A program made the translations under genes and the position numbers. DNA of 64,000 bases from Bacteroidales bacterium (GTDB lineage Bacteria; Bacteroidota; Bacteroidia; Bacteroidales; UBA932), in the NCBI GenBank assembly GCA_017619655.1, contig JAFZRV010000004.1, positions 1-64,000 on the forward strand, written 5' to 3'. Below, in pieces: positions 37,647 through 46,599 of this stretch (position 1 is the stretch's first letter; each line of letters starts with the position of its first letter). The notes beneath the pieces are model-generated. The model was not told the DNA's origin, did not search any database, and worked only from the letters and a program-made list of their open reading frames with translations.

Positions 37647-38972
37647 TTACATACCCGAACGGCCTTTGAGACGACCCGTCTTCATCAGTCCGTCGTAGTG
37701 ACGCATGAGCAAGTGGTTCTCGATCTGCTGGAGGGTGTCCAGGATCACGCCCACGAGGATCAGCAACGAGGTGCCGCCGTAGAAGGGAGCGAACTGGGCG
37801 TTGACGCCAAGCAGGCGGGCGAAAGCCGGCAGGATGGCGACGAGGGCCAGCAGGATGGAACCGGGAAGCGTAATGCGCGACATGATGGTGTCAATGTACT
37901 CGGCCGTCTTCTTGCCAGGCTTGCAGCCCGGGATGAAGCCGCCGTTCTTCTTCATTTCCTCTGCCATGTTGGTCGGGTTCACCGTAATAGCGGTGTAGAA
38001 ATACGTGAACAGGATGACCATGATGGCATAGACGAAGTTGTACCAGAAACCATTGGTGTTGCCCATTACAGCAGCAAGGCCTTTCGTAGCGTTGAAGCCC
38101 TGGAAGATGAGCGGGAAGAGCATCAGTGCCTGCGCGAAGATGATCGGCATCACACCTGCCGCATTCAGCTTCAACGGGATGTACTGACGGACACCGCCAT
38201 ACTGTTTGTTGCCCACGATACGTTTGGCATACTGCACGGGGATCTTGCGCACCGCCTGCACCAGCGCGATCGTACCGACGAACACCAGGAAGAGGATCAC
38301 GAGCTCGATGACAAGCACAAGCATGCCACCCAGGCTGGAGGTCCACTTATCGGTGATTTCGATCCAAAGGGCCTGCGGGAGACGGGCGATGATACCGATC
38401 ATGATGATCAGGGAAATACCATTACCAATGCCGCGGTCTGTAATTCTTTCACCCAACCACATGACGAACATCGTACCACCGATCAGGATGATCGTAGCGA
38501 AGATACCATACCACCAGCCGTTCATCGTGGTGACGAACGCCTCGGCGGGCAGGGTCGAACGCAGGGAGGCCACATAGGCCGGACCCTGGATGGCCAGGAT
38601 CACGATCGTGAGGTAGCGCGTGTATTGATTCATCTTGCGGCGGCCGCTTTCGCCTTCGCGCTGGAGGCGCTGGAAGGACGGAAGGAAGACGCCCAAGAGC
38701 TGGATAACGATGGATGCCGAGATGTACGGCATCACACCCAAGGCGAAGATCGATGCGTTACCGAACGCACCGCCGGAGAACATGTTCAACAAGCCGACCA
38801 GGCCTTCCGTACTCTTCTGCTGCAGGGCCGCGATCTGGGTGGCATCGATGCCAGGGATCACGACGTAGCTGCCGAGACGGTAGACAACGATCAGCAAGAA
38901 CGTGTAGATCAACCGTTTCCGGAGATCTTCGATCTTGAACATGTTGACTATCGTTTGAAAAAACTTTTTCAT
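37647..38972 (-). CDS. secY: Protein translocase subunit SecY
   Basis: SecY forms the ten-helix channel of the general secretion pathway in the inner membrane. The 441-residue protein starts with the typical LRKRLIYTFLLIVVYRLGSYV and has the plug/second-helix region MFSGGAFGNASIFALGVMPY, the cytoplasmic loop with RRMNQYTRYLT-type residues, and the late loop with NPTNMAEEMKKNGGFIPG. Length is normal. It follows rplO by 15 bp within the ribosomal operon. Confidence 0.97.
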   Translation of the reverse strand: MKKFFQTIVNMFKIEDLRKRLIYTFLLIVVYRLGSYVVIPGIDATQIAALQQKSTEGLVGLLNMFSGGAFGNASIFALGVMPYISASIVIQLLGVFLPSFQRLQREGESGRRKMNQYTRYLTIVILAIQGPAYVASLRSTLPAEAFVTTMNGWWYGIFATIILIGGTMFVMWLGERITDRGIGNGISLIIMIGIIARLPQALWIEITDKWTSSLGGMLVLVIELVILFLVFVGTIALVQAVRKIPVQYAKRIVGNKQYGGVRQYIPLKLNAAGVMPIIFAQALMLFPLIFQGFNATKGLAAVMGNTNGFWYNFVYAIMVILFTYFYTAITVNPTNMAEEMKKNGGFIPGCKPGKKTAEYIDTIMSRITLPGSILLALVAILPAFARLLGVNAQFAPFYGGTSLLILVGVILDTLQQIENHLLMRHYDGLMKTGRLKGRSGM

Positions 38973-38987
38973 TGCACCCTCCGGGGT

Positions 38988-39434
38988 TTAGAGTTTGGTG
39001 ACGGTTCCGCCTTTTTCTTCAATCTTCTTGATGGCCGAAGCGGAGAACGCATCGGCGGTCACATCGAGTTTGGCAGTCAGTTCGCCGTTGCCGAGGATCT
39101 TCACCAGGTCGGTCTTGGATGCAAAACCGGCGCTGCGGATCACGTCGACGTCGATGGCGGTCACGCCGAAGCGCTCGCTGATCGTCTGCAGGGCAGAGAG
39201 ATTGACAGCCTTGTATTCAATTCTGTTGTGGTTCTTGAAACCAAATTTCGGAAGACGACGCTGGATAGGCATCTGGCCGCCTTCGAAACCGATCTTGCGG
39301 GAGTAACCGGAACGGGATTTGGCACCGTTGCTACCGCGACCGGCGGTCTTGCCGAGACCCGAACCCGGGCCGCGACCGACGCGTTTCTCTGATTTGACAG
39401 AACCTTGTGCAGGTGTAAGATTATGCAGTTTCAT
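38988..39434 (-). CDS. rplO: 50S ribosomal protein L15
   Basis: L15 helps late assembly of the large subunit. The 148-residue protein begins [18 protein letters not shown], with the Gly-rich [23 protein letters not shown] tract split across residues 19-42. ATG 39434 is chosen over an upstream frame extension that reads into the rpmD gene. It lies between rpmD and secY. Confidence 0.97.
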   Translation of the reverse strand: MKLHNLTPAQGSVKSEKRVGRGPGSGLGKTAGRGSNGAKSRSGYSRKIGFEGGQMPIQRRLPKFGFKNHNRIEYKAVNLSALQTISERFGVTAIDVDVIRSAGFASKTDLVKILGNGELTAKLDVTADAFSASAIKKIEEKGGTVTKL

Positions 39435-39447
39435 CTGTAAATTCCTC

Positions 39448-39633
39448 CTATTCATTGACGGGTTCGACGGTGACGAGGTGGGAAACACGCTCGATCATAC
39501 CTTCGGTGACCGGAGTGAGTTCCACGATGACGCTCTGGTGCATCTTGTGGATGCCGAGCGAGGTGAGATTGGCAATCTGGCGCTTCGTTGCGCCGCTCTT
39601 GCTCTTGATCTGCGTAAGTTTAACCTTTGCCAT
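39448..39633 (-). CDS. rpmD: 50S ribosomal protein L30
   Basis: This 61-residue protein has the L30 pattern: [21 protein letters not shown] followed by [10 protein letters not shown] and a final [11 protein letters not shown]30 lies on the large-subunit surface near L15-binding rRNA. The gene sits between rpsE and rplO with 13-14 bp spacers and a GGAGG-like run (CCTCC on the plus strand) ahead of the start. Confidence 0.96.
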   Translation of the reverse strand: MAKVKLTQIKSKSGATKRQIANLTSLGIHKMHQSVIVELTPVTEGMIERVSHLVTVEPVNE

Positions 39634-39647
39634 TGCTTCACCCTCCT

Positions 39648-40166
39648 TTAACCGTTAAATACTTTACTCATAGGAATGCCACGGAGACCGGCCACGGTGT
39701 AAGCGTCGCGCATTTCGGTCAGCGCGGCGACCGTTGCCTTCACCAGGTTGTGGGGGTTCGAGCTGCCCTTGCTCTTGGCCAGCACGTCGTGAATACCCAC
39801 CGACTCGAAGACGGCACGCATAGCACCACCGGCCTTCACACCGGTACCGGGCGCTGCAGGTTTCATGAACACGCGGGCACCGCCGAACTTGGCTGCCTGC
39901 TCGTGCGGAATGGTCTGCTTGCTGAGCGGGATGCGAACCAGGTTCTTCTTGGCATCTTCAATACCCTTGGAGATGGCGGTCGTGACTTCGTTGGCTTTTC
40001 CAAGGCCGTAGCCGACGACACCGTTTTCGTCGCCGACCACCACGATGGCAGCAAAGCTGAAGTGGCGGCCACCCTTGGTGACCTTCGTGACGCGCTGGAC
40101 GGCGACAAGGCGGTCCTTGAGCTCCAGATCGGTCGTCTTTACTTTCTTAACATTGATATCTGCCAT
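39648..40166 (-). CDS. rpsE: 30S ribosomal protein S5
   Basis: S5 lies near the mRNA entry channel and affects decoding accuracy. The 172-residue protein has the N-terminal double-stranded RNA-binding fold ([20 protein letters not shown]) and the C-terminal [19 protein letters not shown] block. Order rplR-rpsE-rpmD is standard. Confidence 0.98.
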   Translation of the reverse strand: MADINVKKVKTTDLELKDRLVAVQRVTKVTKGGRHFSFAAIVVVGDENGVVGYGLGKANEVTTAISKGIEDAKKNLVRIPLSKQTIPHEQAAKFGGARVFMKPAAPGTGVKAGGAMRAVFESVGIHDVLAKSKGSSNPHNLVKATVAALTEMRDAYTVAGLRGIPMSKVFNG

Positions 40167-40171
40167 AGTGC

Positions 40172-40534
40172 TTAGAATTTAAGGCCACCCTCACGAGCGG
40201 CGTCTGCCAAACTTTTAACTCTTCCGTGATAGAGGTAACCTCCGCGGTCGAAAGCGACGGTGGAGATACCCTTTTCGATGGCGCGCTCAGCGATCGCCTT
40301 GCCGACGATGGCTGCAGCCTCGACACCGGTCTTGCCCTTGCAGGCCTCGACGAGCGCCTTGTCATTGGACGAAGCCGAAACCAGGGTCACGCCCTTGGTG
40401 TCGTCCACGACCTGGACATAGATCTGTTTATTGCTTCTGTACACCACCATACGGGGCCGCTCGGCGGTACCGTTGACGATCTTGCGGATCCGGTAGTGAA
40501 TTCTCTGTCTTCTTTCTGTTTTAGTCAGTGCCAT
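40172..40534 (-). CDS. rplR: 50S ribosomal protein L18
   Basis: L18 binds 5S rRNA with L5. The 120-residue protein begins with [21 protein letters not shown] and ends with the conserved [23 protein letters not shown]. It is followed by rpsE after only five bases, implying coupled translation. Confidence 0.98.
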   Translation of the reverse strand: MALTKTERRQRIHYRIRKIVNGTAERPRMVVYRSNKQIYVQVVDDTKGVTLVSASSNDKALVEACKGKTGVEAAAIVGKAIAERAIEKGISTVAFDRGGYLYHGRVKSLADAAREGGLKF

Positions 40535-40548
40535 AACTTGATCTCCTA

Positions 40549-41109
40549 TTATTTAGCAGAAGCGCTCTTACCGGCCTTGCGACGGAGCTGTTCGCCGACG
40601 AACTTGATACCCTTGCCCTTGTACGGCTCAGGCTTGCGCAGCGAGCGGACCTTCGCGGCCACCATACCGAGCAGCTGCTTGTCAGCGCTCTTCATAACCA
40701 ACACAGGGTTCTGACCCTTCTTGACAGGTTCGGCCTCGGCCTTCACCTCTTTGGGAAGCTGGAACTGGATGTCGTGGGAATAACCCAGGCTGAAGGTAAC
40801 GATCTGGCCGTTGACCTCCACGCGATAACCGACACCGACGAGCTCCTGTTTGACAGTATAGCCTTCAGAGACTCCCACGACCATGTTGTGGATCAGGGCA
40901 CGATAGAGGCCGTGCATGGAGCGGTGGCGAGGCTGGTCCGTAGGACGCTTGACTGTAAGAACACCCCCATCAACGGAGACTTCGATGTCCGGATCAATCT
41001 TCTGGGACAGTTCTCCGAGCGGGCCTTTCACCGTGACGACGTGGTCGTCACCGACTTTGACGGCGACGCCAGCGGGCAGGTTTACAGGTAATTTACCGAT
41101 TCTTGACAT
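40549..41109 (-). CDS. rplF: 50S ribosomal protein L6
   Basis: L6 sits near the factor-binding site of the large subunit. The 186-residue protein shows the duplicated L6 fold: [14 protein letters not shown] at the start, [21 protein letters not shown] mid-protein and the C-terminal [23 protein letters not shown]. Order rpsH-rplF-rplR is standard. Confidence 0.98.
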   Translation of the reverse strand: MSRIGKLPVNLPAGVAVKVGDDHVVTVKGPLGELSQKIDPDIEVSVDGGVLTVKRPTDQPRHRSMHGLYRALIHNMVVGVSEGYTVKQELVGVGYRVEVNGQIVTFSLGYSHDIQFQLPKEVKAEAEPVKKGQNPVLVMKSADKQLLGMVAAKVRSLRKPEPYKGKGIKFVGEQLRRKAGKSASAK

Positions 41110-41132
41110 TATTCTTCAATTTTTAATTGTTA

Positions 41133-41528
41133 CTAATAAACGTAGCAAAGCACTTCACCGCCGACATTGAGCGTCTTGGCCTCCTTGTCGGTGATAATAC
41201 CTTTGGATGTAGAGAGGATGGCGATTCCCAGACCGTTGAGCACGCGGGGCATGTTCTCCACGTCGGTGTAGGTACGCAGACCCGGGGAGCTGACGCGGAT
41301 GAGCTTCTTGACAGCCGCTTTCTTGGTCTCCGGATGATACTTGAGAGCCATCTTGATGGTGTTGCAGGGCTTGCCCTCAACGACCTTCCAGGCCAGGATG
41401 TAACCCTTCTCGTGGAGAATGCGGGTGATCTCGACCTTCATTTTGGATGCCGGAACCTCGACGGTCTTGTGACCTGCGAGATAGGCATTTCTGACGCGAG
41501 TCAGATAATCTGCAATTGGATCAGTCAT
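41133..41528 (-). CDS. rpsH: 30S ribosomal protein S8
   Basis: S8 is a primary 16S rRNA-binding protein and, in E. coli, the translational repressor of this operon. The 131-residue protein starts MTDPIADYLTRVRNAYLAGH and has the C-terminal GIAILSTSKGIITDKEAK block. A 96-bp spacer separates it from rpsN, the widest gap inside this operon, and holds an inverted repeat. Confidence 0.98.
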   Translation of the reverse strand: MTDPIADYLTRVRNAYLAGHKTVEVPASKMKVEITRILHEKGYILAWKVVEGKPCNTIKMALKYHPETKKAAVKKLIRVSSPGLRTYTDVENMPRVLNGLGIAILSTSKGIITDKEAKTLNVGGEVLCYVY

Positions 41529-41624
41529 TTCTTTTCTTTTTTGTGAATCCCGGCGTCACTCGGAATAAAGCCTTGTACGCGACGCCCGATATCCAATGTG
41601 TTAATATAATAAGTGAATTGAGTT

Positions 41625-41894
41625 CTACCAGCTTGCTTTCTTCACACCCGGAATCAGACCCTTGGAGGCCATCTCACGGAACTGAATACGGCTGATGCCA
41701 AAGAAGCGCATGTAACCCTTCGGACGGCCGGTGATCGAGCAACGGTTGTGCTGACGGCACGGGGAGCTGTTCTTCGGGAGCTTGTCGAGAGCGGCCCAGT
41801 CGCCGGCTTCCTTCAAAGCTTTGCGTTTTTCGGCATATTTGGCGCACATCTTCGCACGTTTGACTTCACGTGCCTTCATCGATTCTTTTGCCAT
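41625..41894 (-). CDS. rpsN: 30S ribosomal protein S14
   Basis: This is the long (89-residue) form of S14, [20 protein letters not shown] through [19 protein letters not shown]. It lacks the paired CxxC zinc knuckles of the short form. S14 contacts the head of the small subunit. It follows rplE by 11 bp. Confidence 0.97.
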   Translation of the reverse strand: MAKESMKAREVKRAKMCAKYAEKRKALKEAGDWAALDKLPKNSSPCRQHNRCSITGRPKGYMRFFGISRIQFREMASKGLIPGVKKASW

Positions 41895-41905
41895 ACCTTA
41901 TACTA

Positions 41906-42520
41906 TTAGTTGTTGTGTTTGATGTTCTTGAAGGGAATACCGAATTCGCGGAGAAGAGCGAAAGCCTCTTCGTCCTTGCTGGCAGTGGTGACGAAGGTGA
42001 TCTCCATACCCATCACTTTCGTGATCTTGTCGATGTCGATCTCCGGGAAGATGATCTGCTCTTTCACACCGAGGGTATAGTTGCCACGGCCGTCGAAGTT
42101 CTCGCTCACGCCCTTGAAGTCGCGGATGCGCGGGAGGGACACGGCGATCAGACGCTCGAGGAACTCGTACATGCGCACGCCGCGGAGGGTGACTTTCACG
42201 CCGATAGGCATGCCCTTGCGGAGCTTGAAGTTCGAGATGTCCTTGCGGGAAACGGTCTGGACGGCTTTCTGTCCGGTGATGGTGGTGAGTTCCTGCTGGG
42301 CAACCTCAACCAGTTTCTTGTCCTGGGTGGCGCTGCCGATACCCTGGTTGACGGTGATCTTGGTGAGCTTGGGCACCTGCATCACGGTGGAGTACTTGAA
42401 CTCTTTCATCAACTTGTCCACAATCTCTTCCTTGTATTTCTTCTGGAGGGAAGGGACGTAACCGATCTGGGCCATGGTAGGACCCTGCGGTACTGCTGCT
42501 GCTTTTTCTTTCTTAGCCAT
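41906..42520 (-). CDS. rplE: 50S ribosomal protein L5
   Basis: L5 binds 5S rRNA and reaches toward the P-site tRNA. The 204-residue protein has [38 protein letters not shown] and [21 protein letters not shown] short Lys/Ala N-terminal extension precedes the usual start. The ATG shares one base with the end of rplX, so the two are translationally coupled. Confidence 0.98.
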   Translation of the reverse strand: MAKKEKAAAVPQGPTMAQIGYVPSLQKKYKEEIVDKLMKEFKYSTVMQVPKLTKITVNQGIGSATQDKKLVEVAQQELTTITGQKAVQTVSRKDISNFKLRKGMPIGVKVTLRGVRMYEFLERLIAVSLPRIRDFKGVSENFDGRGNYTLGVKEQIIFPEIDIDKITKVMGMEITFVTTASKDEEAFALLREFGIPFKNIKHNN

Positions 42521-42840
42521 TATTTGATCTCCTCACCTGATTTTTTCGCGTAACGGACCAGTTTGCCTTTGTCGTTCAGACGACGGCCGATCTTGGTGGC
42601 GCCGCCCTTGACGGGATCCACGACCTGAAGGTTCGACATGTGGATGCCGGCTTCCTGTTTGACAATACCGCCCTGCGGGTTCTTGGAATTGGGTTTGGTG
42701 TGCTTGCTGACCATGTTGACTCCTTCAACGATGGCGCGATTCTTCTCGGTGAGCACGGCGAGGACCTTACCGGTTTTACCCTTGTCGTTGCCTGCGTTCA
42801 CGTAGACCGTATCGCCTTTCTTGATATGCAGTTTTGCCAT
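42520..42840 (-). CDS. rplX: 50S ribosomal protein L24
   Basis: L24 starts large-subunit assembly. The 106-residue protein has a KOW motif near its N terminus ([21 protein letters not shown]) and the conserved [13 protein letters not shown] and [16 protein letters not shown]. It lies between rplN and rplE. Confidence 0.98.
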   Translation of the reverse strand: MAKLHIKKGDTVYVNAGNDKGKTGKVLAVLTEKNRAIVEGVNMVSKHTKPNSKNPQGGIVKQEAGIHMSNLQVVDPVKGGATKIGRRLNDKGKLVRYAKKSGEEIK

Positions 42841-42852
42841 GGTTGTACCTCC

Positions 42853-43218
42853 TTATAATACCTCAGGGGCCAGTGAAACGATTTTCATATAGTTTTCGCG
42901 GAGCTCACGGGCAACGGGGCCGAAGATACGGGTACCGACGACCTCATCCTGCTTGGTCAGGAGCACGCAAGCGTTGTCGTCGAAACGGATATAGGAACCG
43001 TCAGCGCGGCGGATTTCCTTCTTGGTGCGGACGACGACTGCATTGGAAACAGAGCCCTTCTTGGCGTTGCCGCCCGGAATGGCGCTCTTGACGGCGACGA
43101 CGATCTTGTCGCCGACAGTGGCATAGCGGTGGCGGGTACCACCGAGGACGCGGATGCAGAGAACCTCTTTCGCACCCGAGTTGTCAGCCACCAACAAACG
43201 TGATTCTTGCTGTATCAT
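42853..43218 (-). CDS. rplN: 50S ribosomal protein L14
   Basis: L14 sits at the subunit interface. The 121-residue protein begins [19 protein letters not shown] and contains [18 protein letters not shown] and a final [13 protein letters not shown]. It follows rpsQ by one base. Confidence 0.98.
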   Translation of the reverse strand: MIQQESRLLVADNSGAKEVLCIRVLGGTRHRYATVGDKIVVAVKSAIPGGNAKKGSVSNAVVVRTKKEIRRADGSYIRFDDNACVLLTKQDEVVGTRIFGPVARELRENYMKIVSLAPEVL

Positions 43219-43219
43219 G

Positions 43220-43474
43220 TTATTTGACTTTTTCTACGATTTCTACTAATCTCCAGCGTTTGGTCTTGCTCAGCGGGCGGGTTTCCATGATGCGCACGGT
43301 ATCGCCTTCGCTGCACTCGTTCTTGTCATCCTGGGCGACGAACTTCGTGGTCTTGTTCACGAATTTGCCGTAGATCGGATGTTTCTCCTTGGTCTTGACA
43401 GCAACTACAATAGACTTATCCATCTTGTTGCTGACCACGATGCCGATTCTTTCTTTACGAAGATTTCTTTCCAT
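43220..43474 (-). CDS. rpsQ: 30S ribosomal protein S17
   Basis: S17 is an OB-fold protein that binds 16S rRNA early in assembly. The 84-residue protein starts [20 protein letters not shown] and continues [20 protein letters not shown]. It lies between rpmC and rplN. Confidence 0.97.
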   Translation of the reverse strand: MERNLRKERIGIVVSNKMDKSIVVAVKTKEKHPIYGKFVNKTTKFVAQDDKNECSEGDTVRIMETRPLSKTKRWRLVEIVEKVK

Positions 43475-43489
43475 GGGACAATTTCTATT

Positions 43490-43684
43490 TTAGTTCTGTT
43501 TCTCTTTTTCTGCGAGGACAGTCATCATGCGGGCCACGTCAGCTTTGGCTTTCTTGATGACGGAGGTGTCTTCCAGCGGAGAGATCACGTGGTTCATCTT
43601 CATTTTGTTGAGATTCTGCTTCTCAACCTCGAGACGCTCGCGCAGGTCTTTCACTGCCATCTCTTCGATTTCTTTTCTTTTCAT
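43490..43684 (-). CDS. rpmC: 50S ribosomal protein L29
   Basis: L29 lies at the peptide exit tunnel where nascent-chain factors dock. The 64-residue protein is a helical hairpin: MKRKEIEEMAVKDLRERLE then MKMNHVISPLEDTSVIKKAK. ATG 43684 is chosen because the open frame upstream overlaps rplP. It is separated from rplP by 19 bp. Confidence 0.96.
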   Translation of the reverse strand: MKRKEIEEMAVKDLRERLEVEKQNLNKMKMNHVISPLEDTSVIKKAKADVARMMTVLAEKEKQN

Positions 43685-43703
43685 AATCTGCTCTGCTAAA
43701 AGA

Positions 43704-44123
43704 TTATTCAACATAGTCGCGACGAACGACGAACTTCGTGGTGATCGGGAGCTTCTGGGCGCCGAGACGGAGAGCCTCCTTGGCGATTTCCATCGGAACA
43801 CCTTCGGCCTCGATGATCATGCGGCCCGGGGTGATGGGCGCCACGAAACCTTCCGGGTTACCTTTACCCTTACCCATACGGACCTCAGCCGGCTTCTTGG
43901 TATAGGGCTTGTCAGGGAATACGCGGATCCAGATCTTACCTTCACGTTTCATGTAACGGACGACAGCCTGACGGGCAGCCTCGATCTGCTGACCGGTGAG
44001 CCAGCAGCTCTCCATGGTCTTGATACCGAAGGAACCGAAAGCCAACTGGCTACCGCGCTGGGCGATACCTTTCATGCGGCCTTTCTGCTGTCTTCTGAAC
44101 TTGGTTTTCTTAGGTTGTAACAT
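43704..44123 (-). CDS. rplP: 50S ribosomal protein L16
   Basis: L16 shapes the A-site tRNA-binding region. The 139-residue protein begins [19 protein letters not shown] and contains the conserved [19 protein letters not shown]. It is the first gene of the ribosomal cluster in this window: rpsC and the rest of the S10 operon, which normally lie just upstream, are absent here. It has its own promoter and a 5' leader of about 70 bases with a stem-loop. Confidence 0.97.
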   Translation of the reverse strand: MLQPKKTKFRRQQKGRMKGIAQRGSQLAFGSFGIKTMESCWLTGQQIEAARQAVVRYMKREGKIWIRVFPDKPYTKKPAEVRMGKGKGNPEGFVAPITPGRMIIEAEGVPMEIAKEALRLGAQKLPITTKFVVRRDYVE

Positions 44124-44164
44124 AGCCTTATTACTTTAATTATTCCTTAAACTTCTAATTGTCA

Positions 44165-44194
44165 GTGTCTTAGCATACTTCGGGCATAAGACAC
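44165..44194 (-). promoter_or_regulatory. Stem-loop at the 5' end of the rplP leader
   Basis: GTGTCTTA (44165-44172) and TAAGACAC (44187-44194) pair perfectly around a 14-base loop. The element starts within a few bases of the expected transcription start, so it would cap the leader of the ribosomal protein mRNA. It may stabilise the mRNA or bind a ribosomal protein. Confidence 0.6.
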
Positions 44195-44201
44195 AGGGTT
44201 G

Positions 44202-44232
44202 CAAAGGTACACAAAAAAATCAAATACCAAAA
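44202..44232 (-). promoter_or_regulatory. Promoter of the rplP-rplQ ribosomal operon
   Basis: On the minus strand TTTTG (44228-44232) and TACCTTTG (44202-44209) are separated by 18 bp. The surrounding 100 bases are very A+T-rich, unlike the genes, as expected for a strong promoter. Confidence 0.75.
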
Positions 44233-44348
44233 ACTTTTTCGAAATTTTCGACAAAAATTTTCAGTACTTAACTTCCTGACAAAACAGGCGGTTAGCTAAC
44301 TTGAAAAGGATGGAAATTTTCGCGTTTTCGACCGCGCGGAAAGAGCCG

Positions 44349-46553
44349 CTACCGGGAGAGGTAAAGCAGCATGTCGAGAAAGATGTGGCCGGCTTCGTCG
44401 TAGTGCGAGCCGTGACGGGAACGGAGATAGCGTTTCTGGGGGAAGGAAGCGTTCAGCTGCCGGAACATCCTGTCGGAGCAGGCGACGGAAACGATCTTGT
44501 CTTCAACGGAATGCCGCATCCAGACCAGCAGGCGGCCGGGCAGGCGGACATCCGTCACGTCGTTCGACAGGGAGGACAGCAGCGAGAACAGGCGCCGGAT
44601 ATCGTCGTTGTAGCCTTCCCGGAAAAAGTCCGGATGCAGATAGCCGTGGAGGTCCGATCCATAGCGCTCGGTCAGGAGGCTGGGGCTCACCTCGCCGGAG
44701 GAAACCTCCTCCCAGTGGGACAGCAATTCCGGACGGAACAACTGCGTGAGGTCAAGCTGGCCGTCGCAATAGGCGTTCAGGCTGCGTGCGATGCCCGGAT
44801 AGAGCATGTAGTCCATCTCGCCCGTCCGCAAGGATTCTTCCAGGGCTTCCCGGGGGTAATACGGGCCGCTCCCGATAAAGAGCGCGCGGGGACGGACCCC
44901 GTATTCGGGATGCTTCAGGTAGAGGCAGGATAAAGACAGCGCGCCGGGCGCACCCAGGGAATACCCGAACACAACGCTCTGCCGGGGAAGCGTCCGCCCC
45001 ATGCAGGCGAAATACTCCTCCGCGGCCTTCCGCAAATCGGCGCTATGCTGCGCCACCACCTCGTTCATCAGGTAGCAGACCGGCTGGTCTTCGGTAACGC
45101 CATACCCGTACGTGTCCGGTATCAGCGTCACATAGCCCATCGTGGCCGGTACCGCCGCCTCGGTGGAAAACAGCCAGCGGGAACCCGCCAGCGCTTTTTC
45201 CTTGCAGACGGGCGACATCTCCACCACACCCTTGAAACGGCCCTTTTCCGGATAGGCGATCAGCCCCGACGCGTCATGGGGCGCCCCGTCGGGACCGACG
45301 GTCCGGTAGCGCACCGCCACAAAGCGGCAGGGACGGCCCAGCCGGCGGACCATGCCGGCATGGCGGCTCAACGCCGTGGTATCCAGCATGTCTCCGTATT
45401 CCCGGAACGATTCGGAAATCATCTCGTCGGTCGAGCAGTGCCGCTCGCGCAGCACCGAAACCAGCGTCTGCGGCGTGACGCCTTTCGCCGCCTCGACCGC
45501 GCGCATCACGCGGAGGAAATTGCCGCCCCAGAAACCTTCGAGCTCCCGGTCGGTCCAGCCGCGGCGCAGCAGTTCGACCGTGATGTCCTTCATCTTCGAG
45601 GCGTCTTCCAGCTCGTTCATGCCGCCGCCCCCGTCGAAGTCCGTGCCGATACCCACGTATTCCGCGCCCACCAGGTTGCGGATGTACTCCACGTGGTCGC
45701 AGAACGTGCCGATGTTCACCTGGTCGTGCGGCAGCCACGAGAGGGCCCAGCGGCCCGTCGTGACCTGGATCACGCCGCCCTTCGCGGCGACGGCGCGGAT
45801 CTCGTCGTCCGTCAGGTTGCGGGGATGGTCCTTGATCGCGTACACGCACGAGTGCGAACAGATGACAGGTGCGGTGCTGAGCGCCAGGCAGTCATAGAGG
45901 GTCTCCGTGGAGGCGTGCGAGCAGTCCACGATGATGCCCAGGCGGTTCATCTCGCGCACCAGCTCTTTTCCGAAGGGCGAAAGGCCGCCCCAGGTCTTTT
46001 CGGGGTAGCGCGACGCGTCGCACACGTCGTTGTCGTAGTTGTGGCAGAGCGTGATGATACGGGTGCCCAGGTCATAGAACGCCTGCACGCGGGAAAGGTC
46101 GCGCCCGATGGGATAGGCGTTCTCCAGACCCATGACCAGGCTGAGCCTGCGGCGCTTCTTGTTTCGCTCGATATCCTTGGCTGTCAGCGCGATGGCCGCT
46201 TCTTTCGGCCGAGCCTCGATGTAGGCGCGGATGGCCTGCATCTTGCCGAGCGTCTCTTCGTACACTTGCCGCTCGGTTTCTTCGTCGAGCGGGCCCTGCC
46301 CCACGAAAACGGGATAGAAGCAGCAGTCCACCCGCCCTTCGCGCAAGCGCGGGAAGGATGCCTGCACCTTCGACAGGTCGACGTCAGGCTTGATGAGCTC
46401 CAGCGCCGTGTCGGTGTGGGTGTCGATGGAGATGATCCTGTCGTGGAGACGCTGCGCGCGCTTCTGCAGCGCAACTTCGTCGTCCTGCTGCGCCGTGAAG
46501 CCGAGGGCGGTGAAAAGCAAGAGTGCCGAAAGGAGTTTGATAAGATGATTCAT
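44349..46553 (-). CDS. Secreted M19 (membrane/renal-type) dipeptidase fused to an alpha/beta hydrolase
   Basis: This 734-residue exported protein has a signal peptide (residues 1-21) and two enzyme domains. Residues 30-355 are an M19 dipeptidase with metal ligands His46-x-Asp48, Glu144, His213 (VDCSHAS) and His234 (CSHS), and a late GTDFDG. Residues 400-734 resemble an alpha/beta hydrolase with the nucleophile elbow GYSLG (Ser532) and a C-terminal His region (SRHGSHYDEAGH). The dipeptidase half should split dipeptides, including D-amino acid ones; the hydrolase half looks like a lipase/esterase or peptidase of unknown substrate. It lies 46 bp after the GltS-type gene and could be cotranscribed with it. 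Confidence 0.85.
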   Translation of the reverse strand: MNHLIKLLSALLLFTALGFTAQQDDEVALQKRAQRLHDRIISIDTHTDTALELIKPDVDLSKVQASFPRLREGRVDCCFYPVFVGQGPLDEETERQVYEETLGKMQAIRAYIEARPKEAAIALTAKDIERNKKRRRLSLVMGLENAYPIGRDLSRVQAFYDLGTRIITLCHNYDNDVCDASRYPEKTWGGLSPFGKELVREMNRLGIIVDCSHASTETLYDCLALSTAPVICSHSCVYAIKDHPRNLTDDEIRAVAAKGGVIQVTTGRWALSWLPHDQVNIGTFCDHVEYIRNLVGAEYVGIGTDFDGGGGMNELEDASKMKDITVELLRRGWTDRELEGFWGGNFLRVMRAVEAAKGVTPQTLVSVLRERHCSTDEMISESFREYGDMLDTTALSRHAGMVRRLGRPCRFVAVRYRTVGPDGAPHDASGLIAYPEKGRFKGVVEMSPVCKEKALAGSRWLFSTEAAVPATMGYVTLIPDTYGYGVTEDQPVCYLMNEVVAQHSADLRKAAEEYFACMGRTLPRQSVVFGYSLGAPGALSLSCLYLKHPEYGVRPRALFIGSGPYYPREALEESLRTGEMDYMLYPGIARSLNAYCDGQLDLTQLFRPELLSHWEEVSSGEVSPSLLTERYGSDLHGYLHPDFFREGYNDDIRRLFSLLSSLSNDVTDVRLPGRLLVWMRHSVEDKIVSVACSDRMFRQLNASFPQKRYLRSRHGSHYDEAGHIFLDMLLYLSR

Positions 46554-46562
46554 GATGAATGA

Positions 46563-46588
46563 GATTCCGGGGCAAGCCCGGAATGACG
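46563..46588 (+). repeat. Dispersed 26-bp palindromic element, copy 2
   Basis: GAT, then a 17-base hairpin with arms TCCGGG and CCCGGA around loop GCAAG, then ATGACG. The framing matches copies at 4838-4863 and 56395-56420. It lies between the GltS-type gene and the dipeptidase fusion. Confidence 0.75.
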
Positions 46589-46599
46589 GGGGATTCGGT

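Noticed and set aside
33401-44123. A possible missing gene within the ribosomal cluster
   Set aside because: All genes from rplP to rplQ were found in the usual order, including the small rpmJ; only the part upstream of rplP is missing.
44210-44280. A+T-rich tract upstream of rplP as a replication origin
   Set aside because: No DnaA-box cluster is seen, and a promoter explains the composition.
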